Of a stretch of DNA of 64,000 bases, positions 45,678-59,400 are shown piece after piece. The position numbers and the translations under genes are program-made. This DNA comes from Zantedeschia hybrid cultivar (Eukaryota > Streptophyta > Magnoliopsida > Alismatales > Araceae): assembly GCA_030544215.1 (NCBI GenBank), contig JARZZO010000014.1, positions 22,575,734-22,639,733 on the forward strand. Direction: 5' to 3'. The notes under the pieces are model-generated. The model was not told the DNA's origin, ran no database searches, and saw nothing but the letters and a program-made list of their open reading frames with translations. Each line of letters begins with the position of its first letter. The stretch's first letter is position 1.

Positions 45678-48600
45678 ATGGCAGAGAGTGACGAGTCAAT
45701 GACTTTTAGGAGCTTGGGTGTGTGTGAACAACTTGCAGAAGCATGTGAAAGTGTAGGATGGATGAACCCAACCAAAATTCAGATCGAAAGCATCCCACAT
45801 GCTCTTGAAGGTGATCGCCACCTTTGTCACAGTAAATAGTACATAAATCTTTGGATTGTTTGGACACTAGTTCATTATTCACTTGAGTTTCTTCTGCTGT
45901 TGTTAATTTTTACTTTTTCAAGGTACTCTGCTGGTTATAACAGAACAACCGTAAGAGTTGATATGGTCTGAGTTATTGGTCCAACTAGGCAATGATTTCA
46001 CGGTACTACATGTAGATTGTCCTCAGAGCATGCCACACTCATCAATTGATGAATTGGCAAACAGCTGTTAGGTTTATCTATTTACATCATCTTTTGGATG
46101 GTTGACATAAATTTTTTTTGAAATGGTACCACTGACTAGTATTAAAACAAAAGAGAATTTACAAACTGTTTACAATGCAGCTCTGAAAAAGCCCACACAG
46201 TGTGGAAACAACATAGATGTCAATCCTGTCCCGTCCCCACCTGTCCCAGCTAGGACATCCTGTCCAAATGAGAAAACGGGACGGGACAATTTCTGGTCTG
46301 TCCCAGTACCTGCTCCGGTCTATCCTGGCCCATCCCGGCCTGTCTGGACCTTTCCCAATCAGAATTTGTATTTTTATATGAGATTTTTCTAAGTACTCAG
46401 CATCTAGTGGTGCTCCTCTTTGACACGAGGACCAAGAGGCTTCAATGATAATGACCTTGAGGATATAGTAATCTGCTCTAGCTACTTAAGTGGTTCACAT
46501 CGACCCAAGGAGAAAGGATTCTTTCATGTGGAATGGAGGCTATGACGTGTTTTTTGTATAGTCGTTCTACAACTAATTGAAGGAGAACTCTCTACTCTCT
46601 TCCTATCATGAGCTTGGAGAGGTTTGGAAAGACAAATGACCAGTCAAGATCAGGGTATTCATGTGGTTGCTGTAAAAGAATAATTACTGGGTTACATAGA
46701 AGAAAGTGGTGTACCGACGGTGATTGTCTTTTCCTGAGTGACCTGGCCGTTAAAGATGTGGATCACTTGATGAAAACATGTTCTACTAGTAGAGGAGCAT
46801 GGAGAACTTTTTGATTCTCTAGATCAGTTTCAAGTTGCCTTTCATTCCACTTAGAAATGTGGGAATACTTCCAGTGGTTGAAGGCCCAACCAATTAGGAA
46901 ACTATATTAAAAGTCAAATTCAGCTCATCATTCCACATGGACTCTGCTAGAGCATTCAGAAGGAACATAATGATTGCATATTCCAAGGAAGTAGATTTTC
47001 TTTTTGAAAGTTCCAAGGAAGTAGAATTTATATCAAGAATATCTATATCAGCGTGTTGCCCTTCATTTATAATTGAGGTAGGTATACCGTATATCTTTAG
47101 GATTCTTGTTGAGATATGAAATAGTACTTTTGTAAACCACAGTCAACACACCTTTGTTGCATTTTTTCTTAATTGTAATCTAGGCTGATACCCTCATGGG
47201 AGAGGGATATCTTCTTCACCGGCTAGGTTGCACTACCTCTATGTTTTTATTTTGAGTCATGCAAAGTTCACATAGTTCGTTGTATCACTGTTAAATCATA
47301 ATGGATCTTCTTCTTTAGCTCTTCAGGTTTTTCAGTTTCTTAGTCTATTAGGTTGGTTACAATGGTTTAAACTTGTTGACTTTTCTTTGTTGACTAATAA
47401 ATTTTAAGATGGCTTGTCATTTGTGATGTTAGGCAAAGATATCATTGGTATTGCTCAGACAGGATCAGGGAAGACTGGAGCTTTTGCTCTTCCAATTCTT
47501 CAATCACTCCTTGATAATCCACAGCCATTCTTTGCTTGTGTGCTCTCTCCCACAAGGTTTGTGTTTATAAGAGACTATTGCCTCATTAGAGATTACTTCA
47601 TGAGCTTGCTTATGCTCTTTCTAACTTTCTTTTGAAAAAACCACTCTTGGTTTCAGGGAATTAGCAATTCAAATTGCTGAACAATTTGAAGCTTTGGGTT
47701 CTGTTATAGGGGTAAAATGTGCTGTGGTGAGTATTCATGATCCCAGCTGAACAATTTCACTTAAGGTTATGAAGATGTATATATAAATTAGTCAAACTGC
47801 GGAGATGTTTTTGCTTCGTTTCTTGGATACCTTGTTCCCATTTGATGTTGTAAGATAATTCAATATCATTGAATTAATTTGTGGTTGCTGGTAAATATAT
47901 TGCATTGGTCATATTTATTTGCTGCCATGGAGATTAAGCAGTGACTCTCTTAGCCGTAAATGTGTATAACTGTCGAGATTAAGCAGTTATTATCTTGGCC
48001 AGAAATGTATATAAAGTTATCCAAGAATGTCAACCACGTGTGCTTTTGTCTACTTGAATGGCTATTCACTGTTTACCAAGTATGGAATTGAGCAAAGTGC
48101 CTAAATAGCTAATAATCATAATAGCATGTCATCATCTATGCATCATATTTGTGGAAAAAGCCCTGAAAACATCTGGATTGTTCTTCTTTTGGATGTTGAC
48201 AATGTGTCCAGCTAATGCTGAGTAAGGAATATTCATGTTGCATGTAACTTAAGGGGAGAAGAGTGACATTGACCTAGATATCATCCTAGGCATTGGATGC
48301 GGAGAACTAATCTTCCCTTCACCTGCCATTGGGGTTTGAAGACTTCACAGAGCTTACAAGTCACAGACTTCCCTCTCGTATGGTATTGGACATGAATGGC
48401 CTCACAAATATTCCATTTAGACATTTTCTCTCACATTATTCCTCCTGGGACTCCGTTCACTCTGTTCAAATTCAGCTGCTGCTACACAAAAGGATGCTTT
48501 ATTGAGGATCTAACAGAAAAATCCAAGGTTTCTGAAATGTAGAGTCAGACAAGACAGTTCAATTAGTATGTTAGATGACAGTTCAACTAGTACATAAGAA

Positions 48601-50363
48601 ACATACATTCTGAACTTTCTTGAATGAAAGAGTATAAGGACAAGTGCAAGTCTATACCCGGATCTGTGTAATTAGCCTGGTCATTATAGGAAATCGTGAT
48701 AGTCTCCCGCTAGTGAAGTGATGTCACTTCCTTTTGTAAAAAGTAGAAACATTGTGAGAAGCTTCATTCATAAAAGGCTTTCTTGCCTTGAACTCATTTT
48801 ATGAGTTCTTTTATGGTTCTAATCTTCGTAAGGAGTGCACTAGAGTGTGCCTCCTTGTGTTCTTATTCTTGTTTTCTTGTCCCCTTTCTAGGGTCATTTT
48901 TGTCGTGGTTTCTTTCATATTTCATAGTAAAATAGTAATAATATAATTTCTAAATAATATATGGACTATGGAGCTGAAGACTCTACATCTTCAATTTCAT
49001 AGTAATTCATCAAGCTCATGTGAGCTTCAGATGGACTTGATCCATTAGATTCTTTAATGTGTTTATCAACTAGCTCTTCACGTTAGACATGCAACATAGG
49101 TTCTTTATGCTATAGTTCTCCGAGTTTGAGAACAACTAATATAGGATTCATGTAAGATTTTATAACAAAGCCTCATAGTCATCTATTCATATTGAAAGCA
49201 AATAAATCAACATACATCTTATCAGACATCACATAAATCAATGAGAAACATGCTGAAATTTAAATATGGAACATAGTAGATTCATGTTCTTTTTTACAAG
49301 TTTAAGCCCCCTACGCGATTTTTTCAAAACAGAATTAAATGAACATCACCTCCCTTATATTAGCATTCATCTACAACCTTCAAACCCCTAAAAGAAAACC
49401 TAAAACAAAAAGATAATAGGTAGAGGTATCACCCTGCCTCAACTAGGTAGGTCTTGGCACGTAAAAAGAATTATCTGCTCGTGATGGAGCTGAGTTGAAG
49501 TCGTTGACGCATGTTGGAGGAGAATTCACCACTCAACAGCCTCCTTCCTTCCTTTCTTTCTTTCTTTCTTTCTTTTTTAAGTGCTTCATCACAAGGTCTC
49601 TCTCTCTCCAATTTCTTCTTCTATCTTACCCTCAAATTCTCTCTCTCTCTCTTTTCACCTCGCTCTCACTGTTCTTTTCACCTCTCTCTCTTTTCACCTC
49701 GCTCTAACAGGTTCTCTCTCTAACTTCCAACCTCTCTCTCTCTCTCTCTCCAACCTGTTGGGAGGAACCAGCAGTCCTCCACTATCTTCTTCCTCTCTCC
49801 CTTGTTCCCTTTTCCTTTCTCTCTCATCACTACTCTTTCTTCCTCTCTCTCTCCACTGCCTCTTTCTCTCCCTCTCACCACCATCTCTCTCTCTTCTTTT
49901 CTCTCTGTCACCTTCTCCTTCATCTCCCTCTTCCTTTTTCTCTCTTATCTCCATCTCCCCTACCGCCCTTCTGCTCTCTCTCAATTGCTGGTCTTACCCA
50001 GCACTAGCCCCCCTTTATATAGAGGGTGATAGGTGGTTTGGGGGCAGGGGGAGAGAGGCAGTAGTCTTCTCCAGTTGGGCCTCCAATAGGGCCGCTTAAG
50101 AGCCATTAAGCAGGCCCACTAAAAGCCCATTAAACCCTTAATTTCAGGCCCATTAGCAGTCCATAAAAAACCCAAACTTAAGGCCAATTAGGAACATTAT
50201 AAATAAACTCCTATCGTTTTGATCTTTTTGCTTTTCTATCTTAAACCTAAGTAATTTAGTTTTATATCTTTCTATTTGTTTAAACATACCCTTCTTCATT
50301 TCTGGCGGGGTTTAAAAGATTTAACTTGGGCTTTGTTATTTTAATTCTTTTCTCGCATTCTGG

Positions 50364-50401
<38 letters not shown>

Positions 50402-53400
50402 CAGGTTCTTACAAAATTTGTTTGAAGGTGGATCTATGGTTGAAAGATTACCTTGACTGCATGCTTTAAAATAAAAACTACTCTGATGTAAAGTTAGTAT
50501 GCAAGTCATGGGTTTTGGTTTTTATACTCCTTTGATGTTGGTTGACCTTTTTGCAGCTCGTGGGAAATGTGGACAAGGTGCAACAAGCTATTTCTCTTGC
50601 AAAGCGCCCGCACATTGTGGTAAGTTTAGTAGACAAGGTGATCTGACCTTCTCCATGAGCACTATTTTTGATGCTGTACTATTGCATCTATTTTGGAGAC
50701 CTAGCAATTTTTTTTGGAACTTCCACTGAGGCTGATATAAATCTTAATACGTTATTGGGCTTGCTGGCGCCATTCTCTTTTTTTCCTTTCTTTGTTGGAA
50801 CTGGACCCATGTTTTTAAATTGGAAGTATAAGGAATCCACCTAAAGAGGATAAAAATCTGTTGCTCCAAGTAAGCTGGTGTTGCATCCATAAAATTCTTG
50901 GTGCTATGGGTTTTAATAACAAATGGATTGGGTGGGTTATGAGCTGTTTATCCACTGCCAAATTTTCTATTTTGGTGAATAGTGATCCCTGTGGGTATTT
51001 TAAGAGTTTAAGGGGGCTGAGGCAAGGAGACCCAATGTCTCCTCTGATTTTTATTCTAGTTGGACAGGTCTTAAGTTTCCTCTGGGGAAGAGCTGCTGCG
51101 CAAGGGCTGGTTGGCGGGTTTTCTGTTGGAAGAGATGGATTTCTAGTTGAAGCGGGTTTTCTGAGGCGGGTTTGCTGTTCTCTTCTGGTGATGAGGTAAA
51201 GATTAGGAATATGAAGATGTTGCTGTCCCTAGTTGAAGCTATTACAGGTTTGGCAATAAATTTTTGGAAATCGGCGCTGGTAGGTATTAATATGAGTCAG
51301 GAGAGAGTTCAGGAAATTGCTGAGACATTTTCATGCAAAGTTCCTTCTTTTCCAATTCGTTATTTGGGTCTTCCTCTTTCTAATGTCCAATGTAAAGTCA
51401 GAGATTGGGACGACATTATTAGAAGATTTGAGCAGAGATTGGAAGGCTGGAAAGCTAGGTTCCTTTCAGCTGGAGGAAGATGGGTTCTATCCTAACAGTC
51501 CTTTCATCTTTGGCCACTTATTATCTCTCTATTCTCAAGATTCCTAGAAAGGTGGAAAAAATAATTGAATCCAAGAGAAGCATATTTTTCCGGGAAGGGG
51601 GCAAGAGGGACACAAGAGCTCTGCATTTACTAGCATGGGACAAGGTTTGCAAGAGTAAGGATCAAGGAGGGGCTGGCTTGATGAAGGTAGGTACCTTTAA
51701 TCAAGCTTTACTGGCTAAATGGATTTGGAGATTGGAGGAGGAGGAAGATGCTTTGTGGATCAAAATTATTCGGGGAAAATATTATCATGGTTCAGCTAGA
51801 TGGGACTTGTATCCTGTCTCCTCATCTGTCATGTCCCCAATTTGGAGGATATTAACAAGATGGTTGACTTGATTTCTCCTCCAATCAGGTTTCAAGTGGG
51901 TAATGGGTGCTCAATCAGATTTTGGGAAGATAAGTGGGCTTCTGACCAACCATTAACAAGGGAATACACACAATTGTATCAAATATCTGAAGACAAATGG
52001 AAATCTGTGGTGGAAGTGTATTCTCATGGACATTCCAATCCATGGAATCTGACCTTTAGAAGAGACCTCACAGCTCTGGAATTTCATCAGTTGGTGGCGG
52101 TTCTGAACATCTTACAGAAGTTTAGCCTGCAAATAAACTGTCATGACAAAACGTTATGGGTATGGAATTCCAAAGGCATATTCTCTGTCAATGCTATGGT
52201 GAGAGTGTTAAATGACAGGAGATTCAGAGTGCCATGGGAGCCCCTTGTATGGTCTAAGCTCTTACCTCGCAAAATCAATATATTCCTTTGGAAGATGGCT
52301 TTGGGGAGACGACTACCTACGATGGACAGACTCGGACATTTTTTTCCCGTGCAGAAGCCTTCATGTATCTTCTGTGGAAGATTTGAAGAGGTAGCTAATC
52401 ATTTGTTTTGCCATTGTGGTATTATCAATGCTTGGTGGCTGTTGTGGTGTATGAGCTTTAATATCGCTTGGAGGAACCCTTTTCTGTGATCCAGATGTTA
52501 GAAGGGTGGGCTAACTTATGTCCTATTCCATCTGAGAAGGAGCTTTGGTCAATTATTCTTCCAGCATTCCTGTGGGAAGTATGGACTGAAATAAATTACA
52601 GAAGGTTCAGAGAGGAGTACAATTGCTTCTACATCATAGCGAGGAAGGTCTTGAGATGGATTTCTGAATGGGGTAAAGCAGCAAGGATACTGATGGTATG
52701 AAATCATCACAGCTTATGGCTTGCCTGCAGCAGTGGGTTAGATTATTTGGCTGAGGTTGTAATTTTCTTTACTACTTTTAAGTTATTTCTTATCTCCTTG
52801 ATAAGATGGTTTGGGGTTTTGTGGAGTGATCTTGTGATGTTTGTAAGGGCTTGGGTGGGTTCTGAGTGCCTTGTATGCTCTCTGCTGTAAAGTTTACATT
52901 TATTATCTATGGAATTGTGGCGTATTTTGGTCAAAAAATCTGTTGCTCCAAGTAAAGAAGATCCACTTTATTTGTAACCAATTGATGACCTTCCTTATTA
53001 TTATCGGTTCCATGTGAAACTCATACCTGCAACTGTGGATCTTAGCTTCATTAAAATAAATCTACCTTATTGAGGTGGTGGGGGTCAAAGGCTAGCAGTA
53101 GCTTTGTGTGGAATCAAAATTTCTTGTTTCTACTTTGAGTTGTGTTTGGCTGGTTCTCTGTATTACTTTCCATCACAGTTTTATACAAACACTGCGTGCT
53201 TTTTCCTTTTATCTATGATCATTCCTGTTTGGAATATTTTCTAGGATAATTTACACATAATTTCATGATGGAAAAGCGAAAGGGAAGGGAACTATGCTAT
53301 TAAAGGTGATCGCCTCACTTGTCTAGGCAACTAGGCAAGTGTGTACAAGTATTTTAGCATTGCCTTTGACTTGATTGCCTCTGTCACTTATGAAACTTCT

Positions 53401-56400
53401 TGGCTTAAAACTCTATGAACATTCAAAATGCCCTTCTATTTATTTGTTCTGTGATTAGCTCTTTGTATGATCCCAATCTCTTTTAAATGCATAATTTTCA
53501 TTCCTTACTTTGTGGCAAATTGACTTACTTTTTTTAAAAAATATATTTCTTTTTCTTTAAGAAAACAAAACAAAAAAAAGCTTACCCATAAAAGAGTGGT
53601 GAGTAATGCATGATATACTTTGGTCACTTTCTCAATTTGGTAGTTGTGTGTGTCATTTTGCAAGATAGTATCTTAAATAGATTTGCTTTTGATTTTTTTT
53701 CTGGTAATGTGCTTATTATGTCTGCTCATATGAAAAAAAAAATATAGAGAACATTTATATTGCAACTGTAGCATATAGTATACACAAAGCTACTGACAGC
53801 TAAATTCCCTGTTTTAAAGTTGAAAAAGTTTGTCGAGGATGTGAGGTAGGACATTTATGGTTTGATGTACCATGTCCGTTCATTAGTAAAACTGGGGGTG
53901 CATTGGACCCTATTCTCAAAGTATGCTTAGTATTGCCTATATTATCATGTATTGCTTCATTGTTGTGCTATGATTTTGTTCGGTTTGTTTTATTTTGTTT
54001 CATTTTTTTGGTAGATTTTAAGGACTTGGGATGAGTCCTCAGGAAGTCTGGGACTTCATATCAAGCTAGGATCTGAGAATTCGACCTCTTCCCAATTGAC
54101 CTTGATCAGTGTTAATTACATTGATCAACTAATCGACAACCCTTGATTAACCGTCCAGTGATGCCCTTTACTCACAAATTAAGTACTGAGCCATGTGGTA
54201 CAAACACGTGTAATTCAAGCAGAGGAAACATCATTTGGATCAATCCCAAAGCTTCACCCTGGCTTAGGAGAGGCTTAAGATGCCTTGATGTGGTTTAAAA
54301 GGCGTTTCAAGAGTTTTGGATTGATTCCAAATGTTTTAAGCCCAAAAGGGTATTGTGGTAATTATGTCAGGTTGAAGGGTATAGGGGCATTATAGCCATT
54401 TTTAGTGTTTGTGGTGAATCTTGATAGTTTAAGAGGGTTTTAAAACCCTAGGATGTATTTTGGGGCTGTTTTGTGCATTTTGGGCTCCAGGGGCATTTTG
54501 CTAATTTTTAAAAGTTTCTGTTTTTATAGGTATTTAGCATGCTTTAAGTGATTTATTTTTTTATTTTTTATAATTTTTTACAATTTTTAATTTTCCTCAC
54601 TTACTTATGGTTTTGAGGGCATTTAGGGTATGCTAGGTGTTTTTTTATATTTTTCAGGATTTTTCTGATATTTTTACTGATTTTTTATTTATTTATCATG
54701 AGGAGGGTATTTTAGTCATTCTTTAAGTTTTGGGGACTCCACCACCGTGATTTTTACAGATTTTTGTCATCAGAGGGTATTTTGGTCTTTTTGTGTTATC
54801 TCCATGGTTGGATAGGTCATTAGAGCCATTAGATTCTTTACATGTAACATGCCTATTTAATTGGTTTTAAAGATTTTAGGAATTGGGTTGAATTAGTTAG
54901 GTAGTTGGTCCATGGTTAGTGGTGTTTTAGGACTTAAGTTCATTTAAATAGGGAAGCCAGGGGTATTTGGGTCATTTGGACAGCATTAGGATCCTCTCCA
55001 AAGCCATGGGCCAGCCTGTTGGGCTTTAATAAGTTCCACCCGCATGCATTAAGCATGATGGACTGTTCCAAAACCATCTGAACACACTAAAGGATAGCCT
55101 TAATAGATATTTACTTAAAAGGTACAAAGGAGGTCATAGGCCTATTGGGCATCGGTTAAGTATCCTTTAGGGCTTCACTGATCGCCTCTCCTCTACATCA
55201 TTTTTTTCTTCTTTTCTTTTCTTCTTTCTCTTCTCTTTTTTTTTGTTTGCCTTGGGAGGGAGGAAGACCCCCCACCGATGGGCCCTTTAATGGGCACCTG
55301 TGTGTTTGTTTTTTTGGGGGGGGGGGGGTCAGGTGGACCAGTGGACCCCCCACCGGTTCCTCCTTATAAGTGGAGGGAGACCACCGGTGGGGGGCCGGTG
55401 GCCCCCTCCACTGCTGTCGCTGCTCTGTTGCTGCTCTTGTTGCCTATTTGCTGCAGCCGCTGTCGCCCATTCGCTGCTGCTGTTGGTTTTTTTTTTTTTT
55501 TTTGGGGGGGGGGGCTACTAGTGGGCCTGTTTGACATTGTTTTCAGCACTGCTGTGGGCCCATTGGGGGCTGAAATTGAGGCCGCACGGGAGTCTTCAAT
55601 TCCAAGGTAAAACCTCAAGCCTTACCTCCATTTGATGCGTGCCATGCATTTCGTATTTATTGTGCATGGTTTATGTGCATACGCCATGCATTTTGTATTT
55701 TGTCTATCTTATGCATGACACATGTCGCATGCCTTCTCCCTCACTTTGGCATGGGCCTGAATTTAATTTGTCATGCATGCTCTACGTGGCTTATGATGCA
55801 TACCAAAAAAAAAAAACTGAAACAGTTTTGTTACCTCTTTCTAATGTCATTTTTATTTGATGTATTCTTTCTGAGAAAGTAAGACTGCCTAAAATGATTT
55901 TTTTAAGGTTTCAATTGTCATTGCTGCCAATGAGGTGGGAAATCTATGCATTTAAACTAGAGACCACTGTTGTATCAACTATTTCTCATTGAAAATAAGG
56001 TTTACCAGCTCGGATTCTCCAATATATTTGTATAGGTCCAACTTGGTTCCAACTTGCACCGAGTTGGCCCGTCTCGGATCCTCCTTGATACGATCGGACT
56101 TGTATGAGTCAGTCTGAGTCGGTGAACCCTGATTGAAAAAAAAAAGCAAAGAAAAAACAAGAACGCTGAACATTTATGATCGCTATTTTCAGTTTCATAA
56201 TACACCGGTGAATGAGGCGGAATCAAATGTGAGGTGAGAACACCTCACCTTGTCTTACCTTGTTACCTAGGTGAGTGAGGTGTTTGCCTCCGATATCACA
56301 GATCCCTATTAAGTCTACTCTTCATGTAAAGATACATTCCATATTGCAGTTATGTGTGATATATTCAACTCCACTTTGTACCGCTTTTCAGCATGGGTAT

Positions 56401-59400
56401 AACCACAACTTTGTGCATTTTAATTGAATGATCACTTAATAATGAGAGGCCGGAGATGCTAAAGTGTTCATAGTCTATGCCATACTTCCAGGAGTCACCT
56501 CCGGAGGCCAGCCTAAATGGCTAGATTTGTATCTCCTTTTTCTTGTTCCCTTATGGTACTTTACTAAATGCTTTGTTTCTTTGTAGGTGGGAACCCCTGG
56601 GCGCCTCTTGGATCACCTGTCAAATACAAAAAACTTCAGCCTTCGGACACTAAAATACTTGGTACGTTTTCTAAATCCTAACTGCACACAAGGCTTCCCT
56701 AAAGTAGTAGTTTTAGTTATTGATCACCCCTTAAAGTAATGTGATTCCTAGCATGCAAGTTTCTGTTTTTGCAATTACATTCATTCATCTTTCTCATATG
56801 AATGCCAGCTGACTGATGTTATCTCAGGGTCATAGATTGCTGTTATCATCAAACATAACCATGTAGTATGCTATAGAAAGCCATAACCAAGTGTACTAGG
56901 TTTGCCCTCTTCACAAAGTTTGATACAACTTGGAATGATAGTGGTATTTTATCCAACACCTAGTGCTGACTCTTGACACAATGTGATTAAACTTTTATCT
57001 GAAACCCCTTTTTTTGTGGAAGGGGGTTGTTAAGCATTGAATGTGAACAAGGAATGTTCAAACAGCAATGTCAGTATTAGAAGTCTGTTAGAAAGATACC
57101 TATAGAAAAAGCATCACCAGAACTGGCTGTGGGTAATATAAAAGTTTACCCAGATCACCAGTTTCTTGAAGAAATAGTGACCATAACTATGGCAGAGAAG
57201 TCCCATTCTCTGCCCTGCATTTGCAATGGTTTCAGATCATCCATCGCTTGGCAAAAAAGAGATTTACCAAAGACTCACCAAGGCAGGGTTGTTGGAACTG
57301 AACTGGCCCTGGCTGGTTACAATTCTGGTTGTAGTTACAAGGCCAGTTCTGTCCAGTTTTGGCCATTTTGGTTCCTAGTTCCTATTAGAACCAGACTACT
57401 TTTGTCCTATTTTGGAACGGTCCTGATTTGCAGATCTCCAGTAGTGCACAATTCCAAAACAAAATAATAAGATATAGCAACGTAAAAGCTCAAAGGAATG
57501 ATCATGTCCGGTGTGCAACAGTAAAAATAAGAAAAATTAAATTCATATACCAAGAATATGGAGTAACTTGCCATACTTTTTTTTTTGAATGTGGATGGTA
57601 CCACTGTGTATTATATTGTCAGAAGATAGAATGTACAGAATGAGATGGCAAAACAACAAAAGGCCCTCGTAAACAGAACACCAAGCTGGTGCTAACCACT
57701 CTCAATCCTCCTCCAGCAAAGACAAAAGAGAGGAGTTACAATGCTACAATTTACAAAAATGCACACCCCACCCTTTAACCTGCTTACAAACAAAAGATAA
57801 AACTCTGCGCGGTGTAGTCGCCTCCTGCCTAAAGATTCTCCTGTTTCTCTCCGTCCAAAGAGCCCATATGGTCGCATGAAGGACCAGCCACCATAGAACA
57901 CGGTCTTGGGGCGGGACCCAGTTTCAACCCCACGAACTAAGAAGCTCCTCTACAGAATCCACCCTCCTGAAGTCCATCTGAAGCTGAGCACGAAGTAGCT
58001 GCCAGACCTCGAGAGAGAAGGAACAAGAGGTGAACATATGGTCCATGGACTCCGCCTCCACTCCACAAAGACTGCAGCCCAACGGCAAATCAACCACAAA
58101 CCGACCCAGACGATCACATGTAGGGAGTCGCCTGAAGAGAGGCTTTCCAAATAAGAATCTGCACCTTGGGGGGACTCTTAACCTTCCACACTGAAGAATA
58201 AAAACCCATCTGCCATGGCAGCATAAGTCGACTGAACTGAATGATTCCCATCCTCCTTCCACCTCATGCCCAATGATCTTCAATAGAAGCATCCAGACGC
58301 AAAGGTTGCAACAACTGGAGCAGTGAGATCAATTCCCTCACCTCCACATCCCTCAAATCTCTCCTGAACATTGGGCTCCAGCCAGCCTGAGAAGAGTCAC
58401 CATCTGCCACTTGGGAAACTAATCCTGTTGGCTGAGAGGAAATGACAAGCAAGTGTAGGTAAAGCTGACCCAACGGCTTAGAGGCAGTCCAAATATCCTC
58501 CCCAAAAAAGGGTCCCGTTTCCATTGCCTACCAGAATATGAGATACAGACGAGAAGACGTCTGCACTAGAAAGAATTCTCTTCCAGATAGGAGAGACATT
58601 GTATAGAGTCGGCAAACGAATTCACCAAATCCTTGTGGCTGCATAGTACTTCTGAGAGACTACCTCCCACCACAAGCCATCTCCATGACCCACAAGCTTC
58701 CACAACCATTTAGACAATAGAGCAATATTGAAGAGCTTAATATCCTTCAAACCGAAACCACCATTATGCTTGGGTCTGCAAATACATCTCCAGCTGATTG
58801 CATAGCCCCCCTTCTTGTGCTCCTCCAACCCATGCCATACTTGAAGGGTTTCACTTGAATTTATCCTATATCTTTTGCTTCCATTTCCTGAAAAAACATG
58901 TTTTATAATTTTATGAGACTCAGAAATTAAGGTCTCAGTATCCATACTGCCATCCCTCCCTCATCACCCCCATTCTCTCATCTTTCAACGGAAGTGCTTC
59001 TTTTCCAATTGGTATGTACATGTGATCCTTGTACTTTTTCCTTCTTATGTATCTTGATTTTACATGCAGTTTAACATAACACACTAATGACGGTGAAAGC
59101 TTCGGGACGGAAACATGGAAGGGTTTCTTTTCCAATTTGTATGTACATGTGATCCATGTACTTTGTCCTTCTAACGTATCTTGATGGTACATGCAGTTTA
59201 ACATAACGCACTAATGATGGTGAAAGCTTCTGGACGGAAACATTAACATACATACTAACTTAGATCAATTGATTTATTAAGATCTCACTCAGATTATATT
59301 CGTCCTTGCTTGTTTAACTTTCTAACAATTTTCTTTGATATAATTAATGGTAAAAATATAATTTAATGGTAATGATTAAATACAAGAGTAACTAAAAATA

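Larger units (their letters stand above)
40757..45872 (+). repeat. Downstream copy of the duplicated helicase segment, interrupted
   Basis: It matches the segment at 38,728-40,512 in its first 900 bp and its last 630 bp. In between, from about 41,660 to 45,235, lies about 3.6 kb absent from the other copy, including the hAT element at 41,974-43,898. About 110 bp at 40,917-41,028 is also extra here. It starts GGCCTCTTTG and, with CAAGAGGGCC near 41,176, may be a Tourist-like MITE. Confidence 0.8.

Noticed and set aside
49581..50099. Long Ser/Leu-rich and Arg/Glu-rich frames on both strands
   Set aside because: They are generated by the CTCTCT tract and do not resemble any protein family.
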